Assembly (NCBI GenBank): GCA_019055375.1
Contig: JAHQIW010002239.1
Span: 1 to 64,000 of the forward strand
Source: Parelaphostrongylus tenuis
Taxonomy: Eukaryota > Nematoda > Chromadorea > Rhabditida > Metastrongylidae
DNA: 64,000 nt
Direction: 5' to 3'
Part shown: positions 34,590-46,640 of the stretch, piece after piece
Layout: every line of letters begins with the position of its first letter
Position numbering within the stretch: the stretch's first letter is position 1
Program-made: the position numbers and the translations under genes
The notes under the pieces: model-generated
The model's input: only the letters and a program-made list of their open reading frames with translations
Told to the model about the DNA's origin: nothing
Databases searched by the model: none

Positions 34590-36060
34590 AGCAATTGAGA
34601 ATTTGTAATGTTTTCCGTTCCGCTTGGCTGATGGTTGGTGCTATGGAAACGATAGCTCTAGCAAAGCGAAGATGGTTTAATTGTCGATCGCCGATTTTCA
34701 CTCCTATATCATCCCATTCTAATGTTTGCATGACAATTTGGTGGGTAGCAGTGAAAAATTTTGGCGAAACTGTATCGCCTTGTCGAGCCCCTATTTTTAG
34801 ATCGATGGTAATATTGCTTTATATAGCTCACGAAGAATGGTTATGTACCGAGGAGGGATGCTCTGGTTGGCCAGAATTTCCACTAAATCAAAGGCCTTTA
34901 TCAAATCGATGAATGGAAGGCAAAGCGGGAGTATGTACTCTCGTGAAACTTCAATGAGTCTTGCGGTCGTGTGGATGTGATCTATGGTACTGAATCCTTT
35001 TCAAAACCCTGCTTATTCGTATTTCTGTCCTTCGTCCAGTGTTCTGTCAATCTTGTTTAGGATCACCCAAGTGAAAAGTTTATAGACAACGGACAGTAAG
35101 CAGATTGTGCGATAATTGCCTATGTCGTGAAGGTCTCCTTTTATGAACAACAACACGGTGTTGCTGGTATTCCATTGAATGGAAATCCTGCATTCTGACA
35201 AGTAGTGAGTTAAGAGCAGAGCCAAGGCGTTGATGAGAACTAACGGTAGGTTCTTTAGGTGTTTTGGTCTGGCCTTTTCTGGACCAGGTGTTGTTCTTTT
35301 CTTCACCGGCGAAATAGCATGTCGGATTTGGGACGGTAGGAACGGTGGAACGTCAGATCCATCCTCTTCCAAATTATACGACTGTAAAAGGATATGACTA
35401 GCGGCAAGATCCAAGTGGTGGCGGTGGATGATTGCCTCTAATACCCTTCTAGATGCTGTAAGCGTCTCATCAATGTGTCGGAGTGCAATCATTTTGGTCT
35501 TGTATTTGGCGAAGCTTCGTTGGGCTTCACGAATGCCTTCTCAGCTTCTGCAACTTCTGTCATAATTGCTGCTCGTCTCTCTTTTAAATCTTTTTTATCG
35601 CTTCTTTATAGCGCTTCGCAGGTTTGCATTGATGTATTGGCTGCCTATAGCTTATGCGATTCCACATTGATGGACCAGCTAGAGTGTTTGAAGAGACAAA
35701 CTCCTCTCCGTGTTTTTAAGCCTGTCGGCTTTCGTAGCGCTAACGTAAAGATTTTGAATGAGTGTAATCTTTGTCGATGATGTCAGCAACGTTATCTTCC
35801 CATGATCCAACTAATGCTTGCATAAATCACAGGTTATGGCAGTGCTGAGACTTCGTTGTTTCAATTTAGCGGCGTGTGAAAAAGACGACGTCTTCTTGTT
35901 TCAGCTAAGCCAATGACGTCGCGCCTTGCCCTTCTTGCGTGCATCAATAGGTCTGCTACGCCGGATTCGTGTGCAAGTGTTGCAAGTGTTCGTGTGATAT
36001 AGGTACGATATGATACATATATCCAGTATTTGTCAGTGTGACTGGCTTTAGTGCCGATAT
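34590..36060 (-). pseudogene. RTE retrotransposon with most of the endonuclease deleted
   Basis: On the minus strand the first piece is the start of the APE-type endonuclease (ARRARRDVIGLAETRRRR near 35,940-35,880). The sequence then jumps to the inter-domain linker (about 35,820-35,500) and the RT domain start, where a 160-codon open stretch (35,492-35,013) holds PGPEKARPKHLKNLPLVLIN and GDLHDIGNYRTICLLSVVYK. From 35,012 to 34,600 the RT continues with stops, covering the GxRQGD and FADD blocks only as scraps. Because the catalytic endonuclease core is missing and the frame is broken, the copy is dead. It is distinct from the 41.8-45.3 kb copy. Confidence 0.85.
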
Positions 36061-38099
36061 CGACGTGCCGGACCAAACCGTTGACAGTTAATTGCGCACA
36101 GATCGACACAATGATGACGCAGAAAAAGTTATGACAGAACGAGTGCCTGTAGTGCAATGTTTATCATGTGCCTCAAGAAAGAGTGAATCCCGTGTGGCGT
36201 TCAAAGTTCCTTACATCACTCAACATTACTGGATCAGAAACTTGGCTACGGCACTCGTTCTACTCGCGATCTTGTTCGCCATCGCATTTATACGATTCGG
36301 ATAGGGTGAAGCACACCACAAATAGAGCAGAGCCCGAGTTTCTCTGTTATACAGGTTATCGGGTATGTATAGGTGACCCGAAATCACTGATGTTACAGGG
36401 CAGCGTTGTATCACTGTCCATGAATGATTCTTCGCTCCTTTGATGACGAACCATCCCGTTCTAGTTGGTCTAGATTGGCTGCATCTGCAATGCATTGTTC
36501 TGTAAGATCGTAATGCATCATAGACCTCGTTTTATCGTTAATGATTGACAAAGTAGCTTAGTTCAGCTGATGCATCAACTAAATAACCACTCTGTATATG
36601 AAGGTTATTTATTACCTGGCGAATGGTAAGCCATTACAAGCCCACAAGTGCCCCTCGAGCAATTCTATTAGAAGGAACGAGTAATCCTAGCGAATCTCAT
36701 AGTTTCAGTTGTAGTCAACGTCTGCATTTGACACAAAACTTTGTTCCACAAAGCCATAGTTTTTGAATAAATCACATCGATAATGACGTGGTTCCGAAAA
36801 CGTTCGAATGATTACCATATCGTGACACATCCGAAATACGCAGTGACAGAACGTTATTCACTTGGAGGTCGATTGAACAGATTTGCCCAAGCAGTGCTTG
36901 AAATCTTAAACTTAGATCAGTATCGTAAGAACACAGTTGAGCACCGGGCGCAGAGAGACTACTGCCACAAAACTATTCGCCTCTCAGGAATTCGAATCAA
37001 ACGACGAGGAGCGGCTAAGCCTAGAATTGCTTGTTCACTTCCAGTTATCATGATGAAAAAAAACTCGTAACAGGTACTATGATTATAAACTGCTGGCGGT
37101 GCTTTCGATTTATTACTCGCGAAACAGCAAAACAGAATCTCTGTGCTACTGGTCTTAAAATTTTAACCATCTTGTTCAAAGAGTAGTGCTAATTTGCACA
37201 CATGACATCACTACTTACAATATTGAGAACTGTAGAGTGGAAGTGATATCTTCCAAAAAACAATAATCAATCTCTATGGGGTTTTCCGACAACAGAGAGT
37301 TTATCTGTATGTGATGTCCAAGCCATCGTATTATTAACAGCGGTCAATAACTAGAGAGCGAGTTCTGCTTATAGTCTTCAACAAAATTGTTGGAATCGTA
37401 TTGAAGGTAACTTTGTGTAGCTCTTCACGTGTGAAATTTGGCTGTATTGCTTTAGAGCATTGTTTAGGCTCAAAATATCGACTCATATTCATAACGAAAA
37501 AATCGATTGCCTCGAACTGGTAATAAAAGTAATACTCTGGACATTGCAGACGATTATTCTGAAACATTTACAAAAAATGAGACAAACGACTGAAGAGTTT
37601 CTGATCGTATTACATGTGGAATGATACATAGAAGTGATCAACGAACACAAAGGCAAATTTTGCTTATCTGCACATCGTGGAAGAACTGTTTGAAGATGAC
37701 GGCGCTCCACAAGTATCCACATTGATGAGTATATTGAAATGCTTAGAGAGATGATTGAGGAAGCCTCAGTGCACTGCCATGTCAGTTGTGTTATTGAGAA
37801 CGTCCATTTCATTTTTCATTTCAACACTTGACAATCTCACCAAACATAGTAACACTATGTCTCAAAACAGGGCCTGTTCTTCAATGTGACTGGTTTTCTA
37901 CAACCAGTCCCTGACGCAAATTCCTTCCATATTAATAAATTCTGAGTGACATTTCATCCCGTCTAGTTCTGAATCTTTTCGTATAATTTCGTAATGCTTG
38001 CTTCAGCTATCAGTCTTTTACTCTGTCAATAAAAGGGGTATGATATGGTTATTAGACTGGAAAGGGCGATAAGATAGATGTCAAAAAATTTCAAATGTC
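36061..38099. other. Unassigned sequence
   Basis: Several 90-110-codon frames occur on both strands (for example 36,783-37,070 plus and 37,489-37,812 minus), with no recognisable motif or partner copy. X4 exon 1 may lie at the right end (about 37,990-38,045), but I could not place it. Confidence 0.4.
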
Positions 38100-40930
38100 T
38101 CCATTTTGTCGATTGCGAATTTTTTCCATTTGGAAGACTAGAATTTGTTTCCACCCATCGCGTGTAAAGAGGCGGAACGAATGTCAACCCGTGTCACCTG
38201 ACAAACAGTGGATTCACTAGAGCTTCTGTGCAAGTGGTCTCTTCCATACAGTTTATTGTTATTTAATATTCGATTTGTACGTCACTTCGTTTTCGATTTC
38301 TATGTACTTCTCGCACTTCTCCCTGATGCTATAATCTGGACCATTTTGAATCAAATTACTGTTAGGGCCAGTTACCAACAAAATGTATGTAATAAAGTTA
38401 TCATCATAGGGGGTAATGATGATTCCTCAATATTTCACATCATTATAGGAAATCCCAGGCAAAAGTGTGGGACGTATCAAAATGACAGCAATGTGGCATT
38501 TTTCTGTTCATTTTTAATAATACAGCATGTGTGAGAATATGAACAGAACTTTTATAGTGGCACTGAGATGAAAACCTTCAAAAGCTATATTAATTTTCCA
38601 ACAAGTATTCTTATAATCTGATAGCATGTTTGAATCTTTCATAAAGACTTCTCACAGCTTTTCTTGGAAACGTCACGGTATTCAATGCACTTGTATTTTG
38701 CTCACCACTCAATTCTCTTAAGTATTCAATATGTCAAGTGATGGTTTGAAGTACTTTGAGAGACGATAAAACAATGCTAAGGAATCTATCTAGATTATAT
38801 TTTCAGTATTGTGGGAGAAGGTATAGTGCAAAGTCATAGTTTCTTCCAGGCGGCATAAAGGAAGTGGGCTCTATCATTGTCGGCAGTACGGTGATGGCTA
38901 TTTGCCCTAAAATGACTAAGCTTGTTAGATGTGAGAGAGGCAAAAATGTAGCAAAAGTCCTTCCGAGGACTCGTCCATTTTCGAAACTCTCTCGGTTTGG
39001 TTTCTCTTCTCTATTCACAACTTTTTTTGTAGAAAAAATTTTTGTAGACCACAAACATCATCATGGCGAAATGGCCGAAAGCGATGTGGATCTAATCTGG
39101 AAGAAGTGCCGTCGGAATCTGAGTGATTATAGTGTTCCTCTGTCAGCGTTGATGAACGAAGATGGGGTCACGAAAATTTCCCGCTATGATTTGGAATTGA
39201 TATCGGAACAATTCTACACCAATCTTTTCCGTTCCACCATCCCCATCTCGAACCCCGCGATCGCCAGTGGAGAAAAACCGTCTTCTGAGTCGCGATGGAA
39301 AGTATGAAAAAGGGCACGGCTCCAAGACCAGATAACATCTCTTCCGATTTGTTGCGAGCCGGATGCACCAATTTACATGCAATTCTCGCGGCACATGACA
39401 TGTTACCTTTGAAAGAAAAAAATTCCACTCTAGTGGAGGACGTCGCGCATAGTTATTACCCATAAAAGGGTGACCGAAGGAATCTCCGCAACTATGGTCC
39501 AAACTGCTTATTAAAAATACTTTACAAGGTTTTTATGAAGATCATCCTTCTGCGCATAACAAGAACATTGATAAGGCACAACTAGTCGAGCGACAAGGAT
39601 TTCGACAGGGAATTTACCGCATGCGCCACATCCAGACCGTATCGAGGGTCATAGAAGTCTGTCGAAAGTTCCAACCACCAGCTCCTAACCTTAGCTTTTG
39701 GAATTGTACCACGAAAACACGGCTCTCTCATCAACCTCTTGCCATATCCACTGAAAAGAGGTTCGACAAGGCGATACGATATTGCCAAAGCTGTTCACAG
39801 CCGCACTGCAGTGGATATTGAAGTCACTTTATTGGGACGAGAAGGGCATAAGCATCGATGAGAAATTCCTATCAATTCTTCATTTTGCAGGTGACAATGT
39901 CTGATTCTCGAATAGAACTGCTGAAGCAGAGGCAATGCACCAGGAACTTAACGAAGCGGTAAGAGGACTACGCAGAAATCGCATGAAGACCCAGTTTATG
40001 AAAAACCAATGGTGCAATGATGGAAAAATCGGACTGGATAGATCCTTGATTACGGCGACCTCCTCGTACGTGCACCTTGGTAGTTTATTGAATATAGAAA
40101 ATGTCATGAAGGAGGGACTTGACAGAAGAAGGAAATTGATCCATAAGATCGACTGCTTTTGGAGCTCTGTAAAATTTTCAAAAATTTTTCAAAGGAAGAA
40201 GGAAAGCAGCGTGGGCTGCATCCGGGCCCTTCAAGAAAGCCACCTACCAAATAATGGACACTAAATTAACCGCTAACCTTTTTGATTCAACAGTCCTCTC
40301 AGCACTCTGTTATGCAGCGGAGACCTGGGGCTAATACCTCGACCACGTCAAGACTACTGCGAACAACTCACAGGGCACCTGAACAATGTCTTCGAAAAAT
40401 CAGTCAGCACCCACAACAACTAGCCGGCTTGCGCAGCTCAGATCTCAGAAATTTATCTCATTTTCGTGGTTTAGAAGAATTCACATCGATAGCAAGACTT
40501 ATTTGGGCCGGTCATATAGTAAGAAGATCAGACGGCAGGTGGACTAAGCGAACTATTGAATGGACGTCACGATACACACGTTAAAGAGGACGACCACCTA
40601 CATGTTGGGCGGACGTATTCACTAGAAGAATCAATCAGCTCTATTCTTATCTATATTCGCATCAGCTGTATTCGTTCCTGCCGATATTCTACAGATCACG
40701 GTATGAAACTCGCGCCAATGGCTATGCTCGAATGAAACCACCGCCATGGACGACAATCGTGAGAAGGCGAGATGAATAGAAGATGTGCTGGGGTCCGCAC
40801 AATTCGTGAAGACGGATCGTCCAGTTGTAAGACGTGGCAAAATGTGGTGCACAGTGCAGCTGGAATGTTGGCAACGGTTCCATTCGGCTTACACTTCTAC
40901 TCGGCGTTTGCCATTATAGACGGAATCTGA
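38100..40930 (+). pseudogene. Family X copy 4, inverted, split by an RTE insertion
   Basis: Opposite orientation to X1-X3. Recognisable parts are the e2 end (about 38,150-38,206, donor GTGGAT), e3 (about 38,285-38,390, LLALLPDAIIWTILNQITVR), e4 (38,850 to about 39,000, acceptor TTCTTCCAG, GSIIVGSTVMAIC, ending near CTCTCTCG with a frame slip), a short intron, and e5 starting at 39,050. e5 reads to GCGATGTGG (39,081-39,089) and is then interrupted by a 1.75-kb RTE. It resumes at about 40,837 with CAAAATGTGGTG and ends at the family stop 40,928-40,930 (MLATVPFGLHFYSAFAIIDG). The 3' flank matches that of X2. Clearly a pseudogene. Confidence 0.65.
39090..40836 (+). mobile_element. RTE-like retrotransposon of a second lineage, 5'-truncated, in X4 exon 5
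   Basis: Differs from the other RTE copies in sequence. In order: pre-RT linker (VPLSALMNEDGVTKISRYDL, 39,135-39,195), decayed RT fingers and palm with IQTVSRVIEVCRKF near 39,630, VRQGDTILPKLFTAALQWIL near 39,755-39,820, then a catalytic block where the usual FADD reads FAGD near 39,890, SSYVHLGSLLNIEN near 40,065, and a C-terminal LIWAGHIVRRSDGRWTKRT near 40,500. The last codons are near 40,790 (CAGVRT). Multiple stops occur. The insertion is bracketed by GATGTGG (39,083-39,089) and GACGTGG (about 40,830-40,836), a plausible target-site duplication. Confidence 0.8.
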
Positions 40931-41829
40931 ACTTGAATTTTATATGCTTTAGACAAACATTTTAACATAGTCGATAGTTGCTGTGGCGCTATAGTAATAA
41001 TAAATTTACAAATCACATGGCTGTTGAGTAGTCAAATTAACACGTTAAATCACATTGAAATGCGTAATGTGATAGGTCACTTCTTCAGGCTTAAATATGA
41101 TTTTTTAATTCTATGAAAAGGACAATAAAACAACTGTCTCAAAAAACCAATTCATCACGCTTTTTTGCGTCCCAAAGCCACTTGTGCATTGCATTTTAGT
41201 TCAACGAAGAAATGCGCCGGTTGGAATATGATGAAATACTACTCCTTTTTTACAAAGAGAAAGTTACCGAAACAATCTGCCACCGCTTTTGATATCAGAA
41301 AAGGCGCCCATAGTTGCCTTACTACAGGTTACAAAAAAACTAAATAGATGAGCAATGCAAGGATGAATACAGTAAGAGTTTTAGAATGGATAACTGGAAT
41401 TGAGAATTTTTTATTCCACTGTGCAATCGGTTGACAAAATTAGGAATGAAAAGCATTTGAGCTTTGCAAAATAGCGATCTCTCAGTGGATCTACTGTATG
41501 TCTTAAAAATCTTAAAAGCGTTTAATATAAAAGTCTTTGTTGTATTAGATATTCTTAACCTTTGTCATCATTATTTTTGCGACGTTGAGAGTTGTAATCG
41601 CACTAATGAGAATCATTTTGGATTACACATTCCATACAGTAATCCCAAAACTTTACATAAGGAATTTATTAGGAATTACTGCAATCACTGCACTAGAGTG
41701 AAACGAAGCTTTTAGGCTAAAACAATGATAAGATTTCCGATTTTCATCCCATCGAAAACAAGTATTTTTGGAAAATCTTCGTAGTTTACAATTTTTAAAT
41801 GATTTCCATAAGATGGCAAATTACTCTAT
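40931..41829 (+). repeat. Flank downstream of X4, shared with X2
   Basis: Inverted match to 16,600-17,580. Contains no gene I recognise. Confidence 0.5.
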
Positions 41830-44800
41830 CACATTCACCTGTATCACCTCTCTTCCCGTTGATCGTCGAGTGACTCGAGCGGGTACCAGCAACACTTCCA
41901 TTTTTCCCTACCGCGTGCAGGAGTAGCCCAGTGGGTCCTCCTCTCTCTATGGATTCGCTGAGCACCATATCTTTCTTCTATCGCTTTCGTGGAGAGATCG
42001 GACGCGGGTCAGTGGTCTTCCTTTAGAGAGCTTGACACCTCAAGGAATCCAGTCGGTAACGGTTCTCGTCCATCGGCTGTCGTTGAAGCGCATCACGTGT
42101 CCGGCCCACCTTATTTTTGATATCCTGGCGTGTGGGACGGAGTCTCTGATTTTCGATCGTTGACGTAGGTCGGAACATCGAATCCTTTCTCTCATTTGCG
42201 AAATACGGGATACTCCTAGCATCGACCTTTAGACTGCGTGTTTGATAACGCCAAGTGATTTTTCATCCTGATTACGTAGCGACCAGGTTTCTGCTGCATA
42301 CGTTAGGGCAGGAATAATTGTCGAGTCGAAAAGGTAGGCACGGAGTTGGATGTTCTTTGTCCTCTTCACTACATCTCCCATATTCTTAAACGTTCTCCAA
42401 GCCCCTCGTTTCGTCCTGCTCAACTCTGGAGCTAGGTCGTTCATCATGTTGATTTCACGACCTAGATAGACGTAACTGCAGCATTCGGAGATTGTCACTC
42501 CGTTAATCGTGAACGGGGCATTTGAAACCCATCCGTTCCTCATGAACATCGTTTTCGTTAGATTTAGTTAAAGACCAATCTTTTTAAAGGCCGAAATCGG
42601 TCAACAGTCGTTCCGCTTGGCTGATGTTCAGTGTTATGAGAACAATATCGTCATCAAAGCGAAGATGATTCAATTGTCGACCGTCAATTTTCACTCCCAT
42701 TTCGTCTTATTCTAATATTCGCATGACGTTTTGTAGGGTGGCAGCGAATAGTTTAGGCAAAATTGTATCGTCTTGTCGAACCCCTCTTCTTTCGTCAATT
42801 TTGATATTGTTGTAGAATGAAGATATTTTGGCCATGAAATCTTTATAAAGCTCAGTAAGGATCATTATGTACCGAGTAGGGAAGCCCTGGTTATCCAGAG
42901 CCTCTATAACCGCTTCTGTTTCCACTGAATCAAAGGCTTTCTTCAGATCGATGAAAGTGAGACATAGTAGTTGTTTGTACTCTTGTGAAACTTCAATTAG
43001 TCTTGTAATCGTGTGGATGTGGTCTATGGTACTAAATCCTTTTCGGAACCCTGCTTGTTCGCATAGCTGTCCTTCGTCCAGTGTTCTGTCAATCCTGTTT
43101 AGGATGGCTCGAGTAAAGAGTTTATAGACAACGGGCAGCAAGCAGATTGGGCGATAATTGCCTATGTCGTGCAGGTCTCCCTTTTTGAACAACAGTATGG
43201 TCTTGCTGGTTTTCCATTGACTAAGGACCTTGCATTCTGACAGTCAGCGAGTGAGAGCCGAGCCAGGATGTTGATGAGAACTGGCGGCACATTCTTCAGG
43301 TGTTCTGGTCTAATCTTGTCTGGACCGGGTGTTGTTCTGTTCTTCACCGACGATATAGCATGTCGGATTTCCGAAGGGAGGACCGATGGAACGACATTAC
43401 TCTTTCAATTTATACGACGGTAAGAGGATATGGCTAGCAAAGAGATCCGAGTAGTATTGGAGGATGATTTTTTCTATAGCACTTCTCGAAGCTGTAGGTG
43501 TCCCGTCAGGATATCGAAGTGCAATCATCTTGGTCTTATATTGACGAAGCCTCGCTGGGCCTTGCGAATGCCCTTCCCAGCTTCTGCAGCTTCTGCCATG
43601 ACTGCTGCTCTTCTCTTTTTGAGGTCATCTTTTATCGCTTCTCTGCAGCATTTCGCAATTTCGGACGTAAGATTTCGGCTGCTGTAGCTCGTACGATTCC
43701 ACGTTGACGTATCATCTCGAGTTTCTGCGGAGACAAGCGTCTCTTCCTGACCTTGGACTCTCGGCTTTCATAGCGCTAACGTGAAGATATTCAACGAGTC
43801 GATCGTATTTTTCGTCGATGTTGTCGACAGCGGTATCTTCTCAACAACCCACTATTGATTTGAATACATCCTAGTTTATGGTGGTTCTGAAACTTCGTTG
43901 TTTGAACTTATCGACTTCCTCTCCTCTCCTCGAAAAGCGAAACGTTGCGCAAAGAAGGCGGTGGTCTGATCTCGTGTAGAACTTCGGAACAACAGCGACA
44001 TCGGTCGGGCAAGACCTTCGATTTACTAAGGTGTGGTCTATTTCGTTATGGTACCCTCCATTGGAAGACTCCCACGTCCATCGCTGAGAAAGAGGCTTTT
44101 GGAATGCGAGTTACCATGGATGGTTTGAGTCGACATGATAAACTCAGACAGCCTCTCACCCTGTTCATTCCATTCTAGTCCGTGGGTTCCTTGCGACGTT
44201 CTTCAAACGTTCTTCTAGGTCCAATTTTTGCGTTAAACTCTCAGACAATGACCTTGAAAAATGCATGATCTTCTCTAAAGAATTTTTCGAGGACCATATA
44301 GAACGCTTCGACTTAGTCTTCGTCATAGCTTGATGTTGGTGCGTAAGCAACGAAGATGGTCAAAGCCGCCATAAAACCATATCGCTTCAACCGCAATCGT
44401 CCGATAAGGGTTGTGAGTCGTTCAAACGAATCGATGTTTATGGTCACATTCGATTTGACGAGGACGCCAATGCCGCCGACACCTCTGCGATCGCATGTTC
44501 CAAGGAACAGTTTTTCTCCGGTGAATACAGCGTGAAAAGGATGGCGCCTTCTCGTCTCAGCCAGGCCAATGACGTCGTATCTTATTCTTCTTGCTTGAAT
44601 CAATAGATCTTCTACAGCGGATTGGTAAGCAAGAGTTCTTGCATTGTAGGTACAGATCGTCATTTTGGTCCGTTTCAATCTTGGCAGTCTAGTCTGGCCC
44701 TGAGATTTTAGCAGCCTCACCGTACTCGTCCTATTTGGAGCTGCCGTATTAGGGGCTCTTTCAAGGTCAGGAAATGAGGCCCATATTTGATACTGTTTTT

Positions 44801-45345
44801 GGCATTTTGATACCCAACGTATAGCTTGCTAGGCTCTAAACGTGGGGGCTGGGCACTCACGAGTAGCTTGCCAGTCTCTCTGAGAGGAGCGGGAGGAGCT
44901 TATTTGTTGGGGGCGACTCCTAACCGCCTCCCATGTACTTTCCAGCCGCTTGAACGCAGGCTTTTGGCCGACTTGACTAGTGGAATTAGAGTTTTTGTCA
45001 AGTCGGCACTGCAGAAGCAGTAATGCTCTCCCCTGAATCCACCAGCGTCTCTGGGAAGCACACGGTCGCTTTTGGTTCGCGTTTATTCCCCTATCCACCA
45101 CCTGGGGACGTGCCACGTGCCCTCGCGATTAACCGGGCGGGATCCCTCAAAGAGGGATGTCCGTGGTCTATCACATTAGTAATCCTGAAATTATGGACGT
45201 TTATGAAAAGCCACCCCATGTTCGTGTGCGGTCTACAGGTTAGAGGTCTTCTACAGGATCGATGGTTCGATCACGCAAACAGGGTCCATCGGTACCTTAC
45301 CGTTATACAGGCGCCGTTTCGACCCCTCAGATAAAGCTAATTTTG
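41830..45345 (-). mobile_element. Nearly full-length RTE retrotransposon (decayed)
   Basis: Read on the minus strand: a 5' leader of about 600 nt (45,345-44,740), then a single ORF broken by several frameshifts and stops. The endonuclease starts at about 44,660 (MTICTYNARTLAYQ; RYDVIGLAETRRRHPF; LFLGTCDRRGVGGIGVLVKS; FVAYAPTSSYDED) and then decays. The linker follows (about 43,880-43,450), then RT (43,347-42,570: PGPDKIRPEHLKNVPPVLIN; DIGNYRPICLLPVVYKLFTR; FRKGFSTIDHIHTITRLIEV; VRQDDTILPKLFAATLQNVM, where the usual GxRQGD is RQDD). The post-RT C-terminus runs to about 41,840, with a short tail containing GTGATACAGGTG. RTE elements copy themselves by target-primed reverse transcription. This one is complete in outline but cannot be translated in one piece. 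Confidence 0.9.
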
Positions 45346-45399
45346 AGATTGTTTTCTATGACTATGTAATCTTCGATAGCTTAAATCAAAAGAATTTGA
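45346..45399. other. Short spacer
   Basis: Sequence between the RTE leader and the foldback; nothing recognised. Confidence 0.3.
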
Positions 45400-46640
45400 A
45401 CAGTGTATTCCATCTTTGAAGAGGCCTTGTTATTGCGCTGAAAGAGCAAAAGTAATAATTTGTTCCTCATGCAAAGATTTCTCGTTGACCATCGCCTTCC
45501 CTTTGGAGTTTTAGTAATCAGCCGATAAACGAAATTTGAAGATTCCAAAGCATTTGGTTTTCAAAATGTGTCACATATTACCAAAAAAAGATCGGGTTTT
45601 GCAAAACTGGATCACTTCTATCATCCGCTTCTCACTTCGGTACCTCGGAAAAAACGTACCTTTTGGAAAATTTCAATGTTCAAGTAACCAATCGATAGTT
45701 TAACTCATAGGAATTTTAGTGTACTTCTTCTTCAAAAACGCCTGTCTATTGCCCTGAAAGAACGAAAATAAATTATTGTTTCTTATTCCAACAATTCTCG
45801 CTGACCAAAGCTTTCCCTTTGGGGTTTTGATATTTATTTGATAGACTAGATCTTAAGTATTCCAACAATTTATTTGGTTTTGGATATGGACCTTGTATCA
45901 CGCTATAACAACAAAGAAGATATTGAGCTTCGCAAAACTGCAAATAAATCATCGAGTGCGTGATCCAATTTTCCTTTGGTTCCTATGAAGCGGTACGAAG
46001 TCCGTTCAAGATATCAAAAATATTGTTGGAATGCTCGAGATTTGATCTATCGTTTGTTTATTAGAACTATAAGGGAGAGGCCCTGGTCAGCGAGAGATCT
46101 CTGAATGAGTAGCAAATAATTATTTTTGCTCTTTCAGTGCAATAAAAAGGCTTTTTTGAGAGTGAAATACATTATTCAAATTCTTGTGATTTGAGTTATC
46201 GATTAATTACCTAAGCACTGGAAGCGATTGAAAAATACTTTTTTCGTTTTTCGCAATGGATCGAATTGAAGAGCGGATAGTAGAAGTGATCCATTCTTTG
46301 CGAAACCCAATATTCTTTTGACTGTTACAGCGTAATAACAGGTACATTCTAAGAACAAAATAAATTGCCGGAATCCTTAAGACTTGGTCTATCGATTGCT
46401 TAGTAAAACTTCGAAGGGTAAGCTTTGATCAGCGAGAAATTCAATGAGGAAGAAAAGTTGTTCTTGCTCTTTCAGTTCAATAACTCTTTTTCAAAATAAG
46501 ATATAACATTTTCAAATTCTTTCGATTTGTGCTATCGAGCGACTATTTGAACACTGAAAAGAACCAGGAAATATTTTTTCACAAAGGGATCGAAACGACG
46601 CTTGTATGACGAAAAAGTACCGATCCATCAAACCATCCAT
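45400..46640. repeat. R2 foldback: two inverted copies facing two direct copies
   Basis: Four diverged copies of the roughly 300-bp R2 repeat: two on the minus strand (about 45,400-45,700 and 45,700-45,985) and two on the plus strand (about 46,005-46,310 and 46,330-46,610). The arms meet at about 46,000. Landmarks such as TTTTTGCTCTTTCAGTGCAAT and GATTTGATCTATCG recur in each. Each arm also repeats a spacer containing AGAAGTGATCCA and TTTGCAAAACCC. The whole could fold into a hairpin of about 600 bp per arm and may be a foldback-type or satellite-derived element. No coding sequence. Confidence 0.7.

Noticed and set aside
41078..41130. Possible hammerhead (minus strand CTGAAGAAGTGACC...)
   Set aside because: The second box is missing, and the homologous flank at 17,440-17,520 shows the same CTGAAGAAG inside unrelated sequence, so it is chance resemblance.
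44826..45334. Open frames on both strands (about 65-103 codons) near 45 kb
   Set aside because: They fall in the GC-richer 5' leader of the RTE element read on the minus strand, so the openness reflects composition and not genes.
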